Assembly: GCA_036526195.1 (NCBI GenBank)
Contig: DATCYZ010000080.1
Span: 21,733 to 85,732, forward strand
Length of the DNA: 64,000 nucleotides
Origin: DATCYZ01 sp036526195
GTDB lineage: Bacteria; Pseudomonadota; Gammaproteobacteria; Burkholderiales; SG8-39
Direction of reading: 5' to 3'
This document shows positions 8,682 to 16,810 of the stretch, piece after piece. A model generated the notes under the pieces. The model saw only the letters and a list, made by a program, of their open reading frames with translations. It was not told where the DNA came from and made no database searches. A program made the translations under genes and the position numbers. Each line of letters starts with the position of its first letter. The first letter of the stretch is position 1.

Positions 8682-9206
8682 TCAGACGCTCTGGCGCCGC
8701 TCGAGCGCGTGCGTGTCCTCGGGCCTCGCCGCGCGCAGGACGAACTGCACGGTGAGGATCAGGAACACCGGCGGCGCGAGGACGTACAGGTACCACTCCG
8801 GGAAGACGAAGGTCTCGTGCACCAGGTTGTTCTGCGTGTACGAGCGCCACAGCACCCGGCAGGCGAACACGAAAAGGATGCCGCAGACCATTGCGCCGAC
8901 GCCGTCGGCGATGCGCTGCACCAGCCTGCGCGGCCCGGGCGGGAAGCGTTCGACGACGATCTCGATGGCGATATGGCCCTGCTCGCGCAACACCCAGGGG
9001 GCGGCGAGGAAGGTGATCGCGTACAGCATGTACTCGGTGACATCCAGCGTCCACGGCATCGCGAACAGGCGCAGGGTGCGCGAGGCGACATCGAAGCAGA
9101 CCAGCAGGGTGAGGACGCACAGCAGCACGCCCGCCACCAGCGCGAGCGCGTCCACCAGCCGGTCAAACCACGACCGGCGGCGTTGCGGGACGTTCAGCAC
9201 GGCCAC
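8682..9206 (-). CDS. dctQ: TRAP transporter small permease (DctQ)
   Basis: A 174-residue protein with four predicted membrane spans (around residues 15-40, 50-70, 95-115 and 130-155) and the GHIAIEIVVERFP loop seen in DctQ subunits. It pairs with DctM to form the membrane part of the TRAP carrier. The chosen start is a GTG, without a strong ribosome-binding site, 49 bp after the dctP stop. No ATG nearby gives a complete first membrane span, so the GTG is preferred. Confidence 0.9.
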   Translation of the reverse strand: MAVLNVPQRRRSWFDRLVDALALVAGVLLCVLTLLVCFDVASRTLRLFAMPWTLDVTEYMLYAITFLAAPWVLREQGHIAIEIVVERFPPGPRRLVQRIADGVGAMVCGILFVFACRVLWRSYTQNNLVHETFVFPEWYLYVLAPPVFLILTVQFVLRAARPEDTHALERRQSV

Positions 9207-9255
9207 GGCAGGACCCGCGGGACGCCGGCCCGGCGTCCCGCGCGAGGCCGCAGGA

Positions 9256-10218
9256 TCACTTGCCGCTGAGCAGCGGGCGGATCTTCTTCACGAAGTCGGC
9301 ATCCCCCTTGGCAAGGTCCGACCAGTAGATCTCCTCCGCGTTGCTGGCGAAGGCCGCGCCCATGTCGACCACCTGGATGTTGGCCGCCTTCTGCGCCGCC
9401 TGCTGCACGGCGTCTTCCGCCGCGCGCCATTTCGGCCATTCGCCCTCGACCCACTCCGCCATCTTCGACAGGCAGCCGCGCTGCTCGTTGTCGAGTCCCT
9501 TCCACTTGTCGAGGTTGACGATGACCGCCACCGCCGCGCTGATGAAGCCCGGGTCGTGGCGCACCTTGGTGTACTTCTGCCAGCCGAAGTCCTGGATGCC
9601 CCAGAGCGGCCAGCCGTAGCCGTCGACGGCGCCGCGCTCGAGCGCGGTGTAGACCTCGGGGGGCGCCATGCGCACCGGGTTCGCCCCGAGCGACTTGAAG
9701 AAGGCATCGTAGATCGGCACCGAGCGCAGCCGGAAACCGTCAAACTTTCCGTCCTTTCCGGGCTTGGTGGTGTACAGGTGGAACCGCACCCCGTTGAACA
9801 AATGCGTCAGGTAATAGGCGTTCAGCTTCTTGTTGTACTCGTCGTTGATCATCGCCCAGGCGCCGTTCTTGCGCTGCTCCGCGGACTCGACCCGCGCCAC
9901 GCTGATCACGTCGCCGGCGGGCACCGCGCCGCGAAAGTAGTTCGGCGGCCCGTAATGCATGTCGATAACGCCATTCTTGACCGCGTTCCACTGCTCGAGC
10001 GAGGGCACCGCCTCGGGGCCGACGACGCTGATGTTCACCTTGCCCGCGCACTGCTTGTTGGTTTCCTCGACAAAGCGCACGAACTGCCTGGCGACGATCG
10101 AGCGCACCGGCAGGAACGAGGCGGCCTTCAGCTTGACTTCGGCGGCCACGGCCGCGGGGGGCAGGACGGCGGCGGCCAAGGCCGACGCGCAGGCAATGCT
10201 GATCACGGAACGTTTCAC
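9256..10218 (-). CDS. dctP: TRAP transporter substrate-binding protein (DctP)
   Basis: A 320-residue periplasmic solute receptor of the DctP family. It begins with a classical signal peptide (cleavage expected near AVAA-E, residue 26) and then KLKAASFLPVRSIVARQFVRFVEETNK. The body has the conserved Arg region (YGPPNYFRG, GFRLRSVPIYDAFFKSLGANPVRM) that binds carboxylate ligands in TRAP receptors. The start is GTG at 10218, supported by AGGAGGAG at 10226-10233. In-frame sequence upstream of this codon is not family-like. The gene follows the 3-hydroxyacyl-CoA-dehydrogenase-like gene by 68 bp, so an organic acid handled by those dehydrogenases is a reasonable ligand guess. Confidence 0.92.
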   Translation of the reverse strand: MKRSVISIACASALAAAVLPPAAVAAEVKLKAASFLPVRSIVARQFVRFVEETNKQCAGKVNISVVGPEAVPSLEQWNAVKNGVIDMHYGPPNYFRGAVPAGDVISVARVESAEQRKNGAWAMINDEYNKKLNAYYLTHLFNGVRFHLYTTKPGKDGKFDGFRLRSVPIYDAFFKSLGANPVRMAPPEVYTALERGAVDGYGWPLWGIQDFGWQKYTKVRHDPGFISAAVAVIVNLDKWKGLDNEQRGCLSKMAEWVEGEWPKWRAAEDAVQQAAQKAANIQVVDMGAAFASNAEEIYWSDLAKGDADFVKKIRPLLSGK

Positions 10219-10286
10219 GGATGCTCTCCTCCTCAGGGGTTCGGGCCAGTCTAACCAGCCCCCGGAGTCACGGCAAGCCGGGGGGC

Positions 10287-11276
10287 TCAGTTGCGCGCAG
10301 GCCCGGGCGCGGGCAGCAATCCCAGGTGCCGGTACAGGCGCACGTAACGGCCGACGAGGTCCTCCTGGTACGCCGACAGGTCGCGGCTGCGCCAGTCGTA
10401 CAGGCCCTCGCCTTCGCGCGCGCCGCGCTTGCCGGAGTCCATCAGGCGACGCACGATCTCCGGCGGCTCGTAGCGCGGCGCGTTCAGCGCCTGCGCCATC
10501 GAGCGCGAGGCGTAATACAGGATGTCGAGCCCGCCATAGTCGATGAACTCGCACAGGCCCATCGCGGTGTAGCGCGGGCCGAAGCCGGCGCGCACGGCGC
10601 GGTCGATATCCTCCGGCGTCGCCACCCCTTCCTCGACCAGTCGCGCCGCCTCGTTCATCGCCGCGGACTGCAGCCGCGGCACGATGTAGCCGGGCGAGGC
10701 GGCGCAGCGCACCACCACCTTGCCCGCGGTTTCGAGCAGCGCCTTGACCGCGTCGAAGGTGGCAACGGTGGTCGCAGCCGCCGGCGACACTTCCACCAGC
10801 GGGATCAGGTAGGCCGGGTTGAGGAAGTGCGCGTTCAGGAAGCGGCCCGGATGCGTCACCATCTGCGCCAGCGTGTCCGAGAGCATCGAGGAGGTGGTCG
10901 AGGCGATGATCGCCTCCGGTCGCAGGTGCGCGCAGGCGCGCGCGAAGGCGTCGCGCTTCGCCTCCGGCGTTTCGGTCACGCCCTCGAACACCACGTCGGC
11001 CTCGGCGAGCGCAGCGCCCGCCTCGATGTACGGCACCACCCGGATGCGATCGAGGATCGCCGCCTCGCCCCCGGCTTCCAGCACCCCGAGCGCGGCGAGC
11101 CGCGACAGGTTGCCGGCGATCTCGGCGCGCGCCTCGCGGGCGATGGCCACCGCCGCGTCGCCGGACCGCGGCTTGAAATCGATGATGTCCACGCGGTAAC
11201 CGGCGTAGGCAAAGACATGGCCGATGCCGCGGCCCATGCGCCCGGCCCCGAGCGCGACGATGCGACGCAGGCTCAA
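10287..11276 (-). CDS. 3-hydroxyacyl-CoA dehydrogenase NAD-binding family protein
   Basis: About 329 residues in the 3-hydroxyacyl-CoA dehydrogenase fold. The N-terminal NAD site GAGRMGRG lies at residues 10-17; the catalytic pair is His150 (NAHFLNP) and Glu162 (PLVEVSP). The C-terminal dimer domain is of the HCDH type. The family includes 3-hydroxybutyryl-CoA, L-gulonate and carnitine dehydrogenases; the length and the absent hydratase domain fit a stand-alone enzyme of the last kinds. The best start is a TTG whose bases overlap the upstream stop (TTGA), with AGGAGG just 4 nt ahead. A rare start coupled to the previous gene would lower its expression relative to its partner. Substrate unknown. 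Confidence 0.87.
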   Translation of the reverse strand: MSLRRIVALGAGRMGRGIGHVFAYAGYRVDIIDFKPRSGDAAVAIAREARAEIAGNLSRLAALGVLEAGGEAAILDRIRVVPYIEAGAALAEADVVFEGVTETPEAKRDAFARACAHLRPEAIIASTTSSMLSDTLAQMVTHPGRFLNAHFLNPAYLIPLVEVSPAAATTVATFDAVKALLETAGKVVVRCAASPGYIVPRLQSAAMNEAARLVEEGVATPEDIDRAVRAGFGPRYTAMGLCEFIDYGGLDILYYASRSMAQALNAPRYEPPEIVRRLMDSGKRGAREGEGLYDWRSRDLSAYQEDLVGRYVRLYRHLGLLPAPGPARN

Positions 11277-12355
11277 AGCCCCTCCTGCAACAGGGTGCGC
11301 AGGGCGGCCGGCGTGTGGCCCGCAAGCCCGAGCGCCTCGAGCGTGCGCGGTCCGGCGCGCAGGTCGCTGCCGGTCACCGCCGAGCCGAGCGCCAGCAGCC
11401 CGCGCGCCACCGGGCAGGCCACGCCGGCCCACTCGCACACCGACACGAGGAAGGCCAGCCCGTGGGCGACATCCTCCAGCATGTAGCGGTGCTGCAGCAG
11501 GTCGATGCGCTCGCGCCAGTCGTTCGAGTCGGTCAGCTTCTGGTGCACGCGCCGCCCGTACATCCATTCCTCGCCGTCGGGGCGGTAATGGTCGATGAGC
11601 GGGAAGTGCGGGGCGGCATAGCCGAGCGCAACCCGCGCGGCGATGCGTTCCGCGTCGAGCGCGTCGGTGACGCGCCGGATCGCCGGCTGGGTGCCCTCCT
11701 TGTGGATGTCCCAGCGCTCGAAATGCTCCAGCGGGCCGGCATTCATCAGGATGAGGGGCGGGTGGATGACCGGGCCGGCGTTCATCAGCGCGCCGGAGAG
11801 CGCGTCCTCGACCGGCTCGACGGCCGGGAACACCTGCTTCAGCACCGCAAAGGCCGCGTCGTGCAGCCGCGCCGGGAAGACGCCGGTCGGCAGGCGCGTC
11901 GCGCGCGCGGTGATCGCCACCGTGCCGGGCCCGTGCCTGCGGGTCAGCCACGGCAGCGTGCCGGTCTCGGCGAAGGCAAAGGCCGCGCGGTTGCCCGCCT
12001 CGCGCGCGATGCGGGCCATGACGAAGCTGCCGAAGGTCCCGGGCGGCAGGAACACCACCTGCCCGTCTGCAAGGTGCGGCGCGATGCGCCGGGCGTTGTC
12101 CACCTGCGAGAAGGCCGGATCCGGCATCACCACCAGGGCCGCGCCCTGCAGCGCAGCCTCCGGGGTCTCCGCGACCGCGGCAATCGGCACCGCCCGCTCG
12201 CCTTCGGCGTCGCGCAGCCTCAGGCCGCCCGCCGCGCGCAGGGCCTCGCGCGCTTCGGCGTTCCTGCGCCAGAGCCGCACCCGGTGCCCGTGCGCCGACA
12301 GGTCCGCCGCGCAGGCGGCGGCGCCGTTGCCGCCGCCAAGGACTGCGACTTCCAT
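11273..12355 (-). CDS. NAD/octopine-nopaline dehydrogenase family protein
   Basis: A 360-residue protein of the octopine/nopaline dehydrogenase family. It starts with a Rossmann site (VLGGGNGAAA, residues 5-13). The C-terminal opine dehydrogenase domain contains GPVIHPPLILMNAG with the likely catalytic His198. Family members reductively join an amino acid to a 2-oxo acid, or run the reverse oxidation. In a transporter operon a catabolic, oxidative role is more likely. It is first in the run ODH-like, HCDH-like, dctP, dctQ, dctM, methyltransferase, all on the minus strand. A 24-bp palindrome lies just upstream and may control the run. The exact opine or hydroxy acid is unknown. Confidence 0.8.
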   Translation of the reverse strand: MEVAVLGGGNGAAACAADLSAHGHRVRLWRRNAEAREALRAAGGLRLRDAEGERAVPIAAVAETPEAALQGAALVVMPDPAFSQVDNARRIAPHLADGQVVFLPPGTFGSFVMARIAREAGNRAAFAFAETGTLPWLTRRHGPGTVAITARATRLPTGVFPARLHDAAFAVLKQVFPAVEPVEDALSGALMNAGPVIHPPLILMNAGPLEHFERWDIHKEGTQPAIRRVTDALDAERIAARVALGYAAPHFPLIDHYRPDGEEWMYGRRVHQKLTDSNDWRERIDLLQHRYMLEDVAHGLAFLVSVCEWAGVACPVARGLLALGSAVTGSDLRAGPRTLEALGLAGHTPAALRTLLQEGL

Positions 12356-12383
12356 CGGGTTCAGCGCCGCGCCGGCATCAGGA

Positions 12384-12407
12384 AAATGTTCCCGATCGGG
12401 AACATTT
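12384..12407. promoter_or_regulatory. Perfect 24-bp palindrome in front of the ODH/TRAP operon
   Basis: Each half reads AAATGTTCCCGA, mirrored exactly with no spacer; the centre is GATC. It lies in the 59-bp gap between the pentapeptide gene stop (12415) and the octopine-dehydrogenase-like start (12355). As RNA it would form a stem with a GATC loop followed by a short U run, so it could be a terminator for the upstream gene. Perfect dyad symmetry and its place next to a start codon also suit an operator. I favour an operator but cannot exclude a terminator. Confidence 0.6.
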
Positions 12408-12414
12408 CGCCGCC

Positions 12415-13107
12415 CTACTCCGCACAGGGCCAGCTCTTCGACGGCGCCAGGCCCGCGGGCAGGCGGGTCTTGGCATCACCGCAGGCCGCATCGAGCTGTT
12501 CCTGCGTCAGGCCCTTCACCGCCGAGAGGTCGGTGCCCTCGATGTGCATGCCGAAGGTGAAGCTGCGGGAGAAATCGGCCCCCGTGAGCCGCGCGCCGAG
12601 GAAGCTCGCGCGCCCGAGGTTCGAACTGCGCAGGTTCACCCCCGCCATTTCCGCACGGTCGAACACGGAACGGCCGAAATCGCCCTTCGACAGGTTGGCG
12701 CCGTTCAGGAATGCGCCGGTGAAGTTGCTGCGATGGATCTCCGCCTTCTCGAGGTTTGCGGCGTCCATGCGCGCGCCGGTGAAGTTGCTGCGCACGGCAT
12801 AGGCCTTGCTGAAATTGGCCCCGCCGAGCTTCGCCTCGCGAAACGAACTGCGGTTGAACTCGGCGGCGACGAAGCTCGACCCGGTGAAGTCGCTGGAGGA
12901 GAAATCGATGCTGTTCAGCACCGCACGGTCCAGCCGTGCGCCGCCAAAGCGCTCGCCGCGCAGCATCAACTGCTGCTTGGCGCAGCCGCTCCAGTTCATC
13001 CTCGGTCCCGGCGGATCGTCGCAGCCCGCGCGCGCCGCCTGCGGCAGCAGCGCACCCGCGGCCAGCGCAAGCCCCAGCGCCGTGACCGCGCCTCGAACCG
13101 GCTGCAT
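12415..13107 (-). CDS. Exported pentapeptide-repeat protein
   Basis: A 230-residue protein with a signal peptide (MQPVRGAV...AARAG) followed by roughly 25 pentapeptide repeats of the A(N/D)(L/F)xx kind (for example FREAKLGGANFSKAY, MDAANLEKAEIHRSNF). These would fold as a right-handed quadrilateral beta-helix. A short C-terminal tail has two Cys (AACGDA, WPCAE) that may form a disulfide with the N-terminal GCDD/SGCAK cysteines. The start at 13107 is preferred over the ATG at 13143 because AAAGGAGGGG sits directly before it and the signal peptide then begins correctly. It is last in the run acuI to prpE to GlcG-like to cupin. The function is unknown; periplasmic location is likely. Confidence 0.82.
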   Translation of the reverse strand: MQPVRGAVTALGLALAAGALLPQAARAGCDDPPGPRMNWSGCAKQQLMLRGERFGGARLDRAVLNSIDFSSSDFTGSSFVAAEFNRSSFREAKLGGANFSKAYAVRSNFTGARMDAANLEKAEIHRSNFTGAFLNGANLSKGDFGRSVFDRAEMAGVNLRSSNLGRASFLGARLTGADFSRSFTFGMHIEGTDLSAVKGLTQEQLDAACGDAKTRLPAGLAPSKSWPCAE

Positions 13108-13147
13108 CCGCCCCTCCTTTCCTCCACGGGTTTCGATCGTCATGGTC

Positions 13148-13447
13148 TCAGGGCTTCATCTCGATTTCGATGAACGCGTACTCGACCGCGTTCGCGTTGA
13201 TGACGTCGTGCTCCACGCCGACATTGCGGAAATAGGGCACGCCCTTCTTCAGGTCGGCGTGCGTGACCTCGCCGCCGGCGCCCACCAGCCGCAACCTGCC
13301 GTCGGCCATCGGCACCACGACGTAATCGTACTCGTGCCGGTGCCAGCCGGTGGCCGCGCCCGGGGCAAAGCGCCACTCGGTGACCCGCACCCGTTCGTTG
13401 TCGATGAAGACCGTCGGCACGGCGGCCGCGGGTTTCGCCTCGCTCAT
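13148..13447 (-). CDS. Small cupin-domain protein
   Basis: A 99-residue single-domain cupin. Motif 1 is visible as Gly30-x5-His36-x-His38 (PGAATGWHRHEYDY) and motif 2 as KKGVPYFRNVGVEHDVIN with His79, so a metal site is likely intact. Such small cupins act as metal-dependent enzymes or as ligand sensors. Its ATG overlaps the stop of the GlcG/HbpS-like gene (ATGA), so the two proteins are made together. No specific substrate can be assigned; the neighbours suggest a role accessory to propionate or acrylate metabolism, which is inference. Confidence 0.8.
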   Translation of the reverse strand: MSEAKPAAAVPTVFIDNERVRVTEWRFAPGAATGWHRHEYDYVVVPMADGRLRLVGAGGEVTHADLKKGVPYFRNVGVEHDVINANAVEYAFIEIEMKP

Positions 13448-13854
13448 GGCTTTGCTCCAAGCGCGGCAATGCCCGCCGCGGCGATTAACTCGTCCTCGTG
13501 CGACTGCACGCCTGAGACCCCCACGCCGCCGACACAGGCGCCCTCCACCAGGATCGGCAGCCCGCCCTGCACCGGCAGCACCCCCGGCAGCATCATGGTC
13601 GCGACCCGGCCGGCCGCGACGCGCTCCTCCCAGACCCCGGTGGCGCGCCGCGAAAAGGCCGCGGTGTAGCCCTTGGCCACCGCGTTGGCCGCATTGGAGG
13701 GCGTCGAGCCGTCCATGCGCACGAAGTGCAGCAAATGCCCGCCGTCATCGAGGATGGCGATGCTGACGCTCCAGCGGTGCCTGCGGGCCTCGGCCTCCGC
13801 GGCGGCGGAGATGGCCCGGCAGTCCTCCAGCGTCAGTTCCTTGCGGGTCTTCAT
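13444..13854 (-). CDS. GlcG/HbpS-like heme-binding-fold protein (DUF336)
   Basis: A 136-residue protein of the GlcG/HbpS (DUF336) family. It has the family core SIAILDDGGHLLHFVRMDGSTPSN near residues 31-54 and the C-terminal GGLPILVEGACVGGVGVSGV. HbpS members bind heme or small ligands and GlcG genes travel with organic-acid catabolism, but the enzymatic role of cytoplasmic members is poorly defined. There is no signal peptide. The gene overlaps prpE by 4 bp upstream and the cupin gene by 4 bp downstream, making a tightly coupled trio. An auxiliary role to PrpE is suggested by context only. Confidence 0.83.
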   Translation of the reverse strand: MKTRKELTLEDCRAISAAAEAEARRHRWSVSIAILDDGGHLLHFVRMDGSTPSNAANAVAKGYTAAFSRRATGVWEERVAAGRVATMMLPGVLPVQGGLPILVEGACVGGVGVSGVQSHEDELIAAAGIAALGAKP

Positions 13855-15755
13855 GCCTTGCCGCCCGCCAGCGCGTCGCGGATCTGCTGCAGCGTCGAGG
13901 GATCCTCGATGGTGGTGAGGTCGCCCGGGTCGCGGCCTTCGGCGAGCGCCTGGATCGCCCGGCGCAGCGTCTTGCCCGAGCGGGTCTTCGGCAGCAGGGT
14001 GACCAGGTGCACCGCGCGCGGGCGGCCGATGGCACCGAGTTCGCGGTCGACCGTCGCCATCACGGCCTTCTGCAACGCCTCGCGCGCGGCCGGCGTTCCC
14101 AGGCCCGAGGCGTCTTTTGCCACCGCGAAGGCGAGCGGCATCTGGCCCTTCACCGGGTCGAGCACGCCGACCACCGCGCATTCCGCGATGTTCGGATGCG
14201 CGCACACGGCTTCCTCGATTTCGCGCGTGCCGAGGCGATGGCCGGCGACGTTGATGACGTCGTCCGTGCGGCCGAGGATGAAGTAGTAGCCGTCGTCGTC
14301 GCGGATGCCCCAGTCGAAGGTGGAGTACACCTGACGGGTCGAGAAGGTCGTGTAATAGGTCTGCACGTAACGTTCGTCGTCGCCCCAGACCGTGGTCATG
14401 CATCCCGGCGGCAGCGGCGGCACGATGCCCACCAGCGCCTTTTCGTTCGCGCCGGCCTCGCTGGCGTCGGACTCGCGGAACAGGCGCAGGTCGTAGCCAT
14501 AGACCGGAAACGAGGGGCTGCCGAACTTGTTCTGCGTCGCCTCGATGCCCGGCACCGCCGAGAGCACCGGCCAGCCGGTCTCGGTCTGCCAGTAATGGTC
14601 GATCACCGGCTTCTTCAGCGCCTCGCTGATCCAGACATGGGTGGGCTCATCCAGCGGCTCCCCGGCGAGGAACAGGTGCCGCAGCGAGGACAGGTCGTAC
14701 TTCGAAATCAGCGCCGGGTCGTGCTTCTTGAGCACGCGGATCGCCGTCGGCGCCGAGAACATCACGCTCACCTTGTAGTCCTCGACGATCTTCCACCAGA
14801 CGCCGGCATCGGGGCGGATCGGCACGCCCTCGTACAGGATCGTCGTCATGCCGGCGATCAGCGGCCCGTAGACGATGTAGGAATGCCCCACGACCCAGCC
14901 GATGTCGCTGGTGGTGAACATGGTTTCGCCCGGCTTGCCGCAGAAGATGTGCTGCATCGACGAGGCCAGCGCCACGGCGTAACCGCCGACATCGCGCTGC
15001 ACGCCCTTGGGCTTGCCGGTGGTGCCCGAGGTGTAGAGGATGTACGAAGGCGCGTTCGATTCGAGCCAGGCGCAGGGCACCGAGGCGCCCGCGTGCTTCG
15101 CTGCGAGTTCCTGCCAGTCGACATCCCGTCCCGGCACCCGCTTCAGGTCCGGGTCCAGCCCGCGGTGAAAGAGCAGCACGTGCGCGGGCGGGTGCTTCGC
15201 CAGCTTGAGCGAGGCGTCCACCAGCGCCTTGTACAGCACCGGCTTGCCCATGCGGCTGCCGCCGTCGGCGGTGATCATCAGTCGGGGCCTGGCGTCGTCG
15301 ATGCGCGCCGCGAGGCTCGCCGCGGCGAAGCCGCCGAACACCACCGAGTGGATAGCGCCGAGCCGCGCGCAGGCCAGCATGGCAAAGACGGCTTCCGCGA
15401 TCATCGGCATGTAGATGATCACCCGGTCGCCGCGCACCACGCCGAGCGAGGCGAGCATGGCGGCGGCGCGGTTCACCTCGGCATGCAGTTCGCCGTAGGT
15501 GTAGCTGCGCGTCTCGTTCGTCTCGGTGGAGATCCACACCAGCGCCGGTTGCGCCGCGCGTGCGGCGAGGTGCCGGTCGATCGCGTTGTGGCACAGGTTG
15601 GTCTCGCCGCCGACGAACCATTTCGCGAACGGCGGGCGCGAGAAGTCCAGCACCGTGTCGAAGGGTCGGTGCCAGTCGATCGCCCCGGCCTGCTCGCGCC
15701 AGAACCCGTCCCGATCCTCGATCGAGCGGCGGTGGAATTCGCTGTAAGTGCCCAT
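13851..15755 (-). CDS. prpE: Propionate-CoA ligase (PrpE)
   Basis: A 634-residue acyl-CoA synthetase of the acetyl/propionyl type. It makes propionyl-CoA from propionate, CoA and ATP in the cytoplasm. Visible features are the ATP loop YTSGTTGKPKGV (near residue 245), the GRTDDVINVAGHRLGTREIEE hinge region (split in part here), and PKTRSGKTLRR with the catalytic and acetylatable Lys595. The N-terminal YSEFHRRSIEDRDGFW and length fit PrpE better than Acs. The start is supported by AGGAGG a few bases upstream. It would feed the methylcitrate cycle genes at 30-37 kb. An acetyl-CoA synthetase activity cannot be excluded. Confidence 0.93.
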   Translation of the reverse strand: MGTYSEFHRRSIEDRDGFWREQAGAIDWHRPFDTVLDFSRPPFAKWFVGGETNLCHNAIDRHLAARAAQPALVWISTETNETRSYTYGELHAEVNRAAAMLASLGVVRGDRVIIYMPMIAEAVFAMLACARLGAIHSVVFGGFAAASLAARIDDARPRLMITADGGSRMGKPVLYKALVDASLKLAKHPPAHVLLFHRGLDPDLKRVPGRDVDWQELAAKHAGASVPCAWLESNAPSYILYTSGTTGKPKGVQRDVGGYAVALASSMQHIFCGKPGETMFTTSDIGWVVGHSYIVYGPLIAGMTTILYEGVPIRPDAGVWWKIVEDYKVSVMFSAPTAIRVLKKHDPALISKYDLSSLRHLFLAGEPLDEPTHVWISEALKKPVIDHYWQTETGWPVLSAVPGIEATQNKFGSPSFPVYGYDLRLFRESDASEAGANEKALVGIVPPLPPGCMTTVWGDDERYVQTYYTTFSTRQVYSTFDWGIRDDDGYYFILGRTDDVINVAGHRLGTREIEEAVCAHPNIAECAVVGVLDPVKGQMPLAFAVAKDASGLGTPAAREALQKAVMATVDRELGAIGRPRAVHLVTLLPKTRSGKTLRRAIQALAEGRDPGDLTTIEDPSTLQQIRDALAGGKA

Positions 15756-15797
15756 CTCGTCCTCCTGCCGGTTGCCGCGCCCCTGCGCCGGGGCGTC

Positions 15798-16799
15798 TCA
15801 GGCGTTCAGGTCGACCACCACGCGCCGGCTCACCTTGCCGGCAATGAAATCCTCGAAGGCACCGGGCAGGTCGGCGAACGCTATGGTGCGCGCCATCTCC
15901 TTGAGCAGCGGCGGGCGCAGGTCGCCCGCCAGCCGGCCCCAGACGCGCCGCTCGAGTTCCGGCGAGGGGGCATCGGTCGAGTTGATGCCGAGCAGGCTGA
16001 CGCCGCGCAGGATGAAGGGCAGCACCGTGGCATTGAGCGCCGGGCTCGCCGCGAGGCCGATCGAGGCGATGACGCCGTTGAACTTCATGCTGCTCGCCAT
16101 CCAGGCGAGCACGTCGCCGCCGAGGTTGTCCACGGCGCCCGCCCAGGTGGCCTTGCCCAGCGGCCGGATCTTGGCGAGGTCGAGGCTGCCGCGCAGCAGG
16201 ATCTCCTTCGCGCCGAGCTGCTTCAGCCAGTCGGACTCGGCCTCCTTGCCGGTGAGCGCGACGACGTGATAGCCGAGTTTCGCCAGTGCCGCCACGGCGA
16301 TCGAACCGACGCCGCCGGTCGCGCCGTTGACCACCACCGGACCGGCCGCGGGCGTCAGGCCGTTGTGTTCCATGCGGTCGATGGCGAGTCCCGCGGTATA
16401 GCCCGCAGTGCCGAAGGCCATCGCCTCCCACAGCGTCAGCCCGGCGGGCAGCTTCACCACCCAGTTGGCGGGCAGGCGCGCGTATTCCGCATAGCCGCCA
16501 TGGTGCTTGACCCCGATCTCGTGGCCGACCCCCAGCACCGCGTCCCCCTTGGCAAAGCGCGCGTCGGTCGAGCTCACCACGGTGCCCGCCAGGTCGATGC
16601 CGCCGATGCACACCGGTCGCATCAGGATCTTGCCCTTGCCGGTCGCCGCCAGCGCGTCCTTGTAGTTGATGTCGGAGTACGCGACGCGCACCACCACCTC
16701 GCCCGGGTCCAGGTCGTCCAGCGTGCACTGGACGAACTCCGCCTTGACGCTGGTCTTGTCGACTTCGCTGATGCGGTACGCCTTGAATTTTTCCATCAT
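15798..16799 (-). CDS. acuI: AcuI/YhdH-type acrylyl-CoA reductase (MDR family)
   Basis: A 333-residue zinc-independent medium-chain dehydrogenase/reductase of the YhdH/AcuI branch, which reduces acryloyl-CoA to propionyl-CoA with NADPH. The N-terminal domain has SDINYKDALAATGKGKI and PVCIGGIDLAGTV. The nucleotide site is VVNGATGGVGSIAVAALAKLG (around 154-174), and LGINSTDAP is a family motif. It ends 42 bp before prpE begins, so its product is the same propionyl-CoA that PrpE makes. Together they would collect propionate and acrylate or 3-hydroxypropionate-derived carbon. Start chosen at the first of two adjacent ATGs. Confidence 0.88.
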   Translation of the reverse strand: MMEKFKAYRISEVDKTSVKAEFVQCTLDDLDPGEVVVRVAYSDINYKDALAATGKGKILMRPVCIGGIDLAGTVVSSTDARFAKGDAVLGVGHEIGVKHHGGYAEYARLPANWVVKLPAGLTLWEAMAFGTAGYTAGLAIDRMEHNGLTPAAGPVVVNGATGGVGSIAVAALAKLGYHVVALTGKEAESDWLKQLGAKEILLRGSLDLAKIRPLGKATWAGAVDNLGGDVLAWMASSMKFNGVIASIGLAASPALNATVLPFILRGVSLLGINSTDAPSPELERRVWGRLAGDLRPPLLKEMARTIAFADLPGAFEDFIAGKVSRRVVVDLNA

Positions 16800-16810
16800 T
16801 GCCGTCCTGT

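Noticed and set aside
13108..13143. Upstream ATG (13143) of the pentapeptide gene
   Set aside because: It would add 12 charged residues in front of the signal peptide; the ATG at 13107 has an AAAGGAGG-type site directly ahead.
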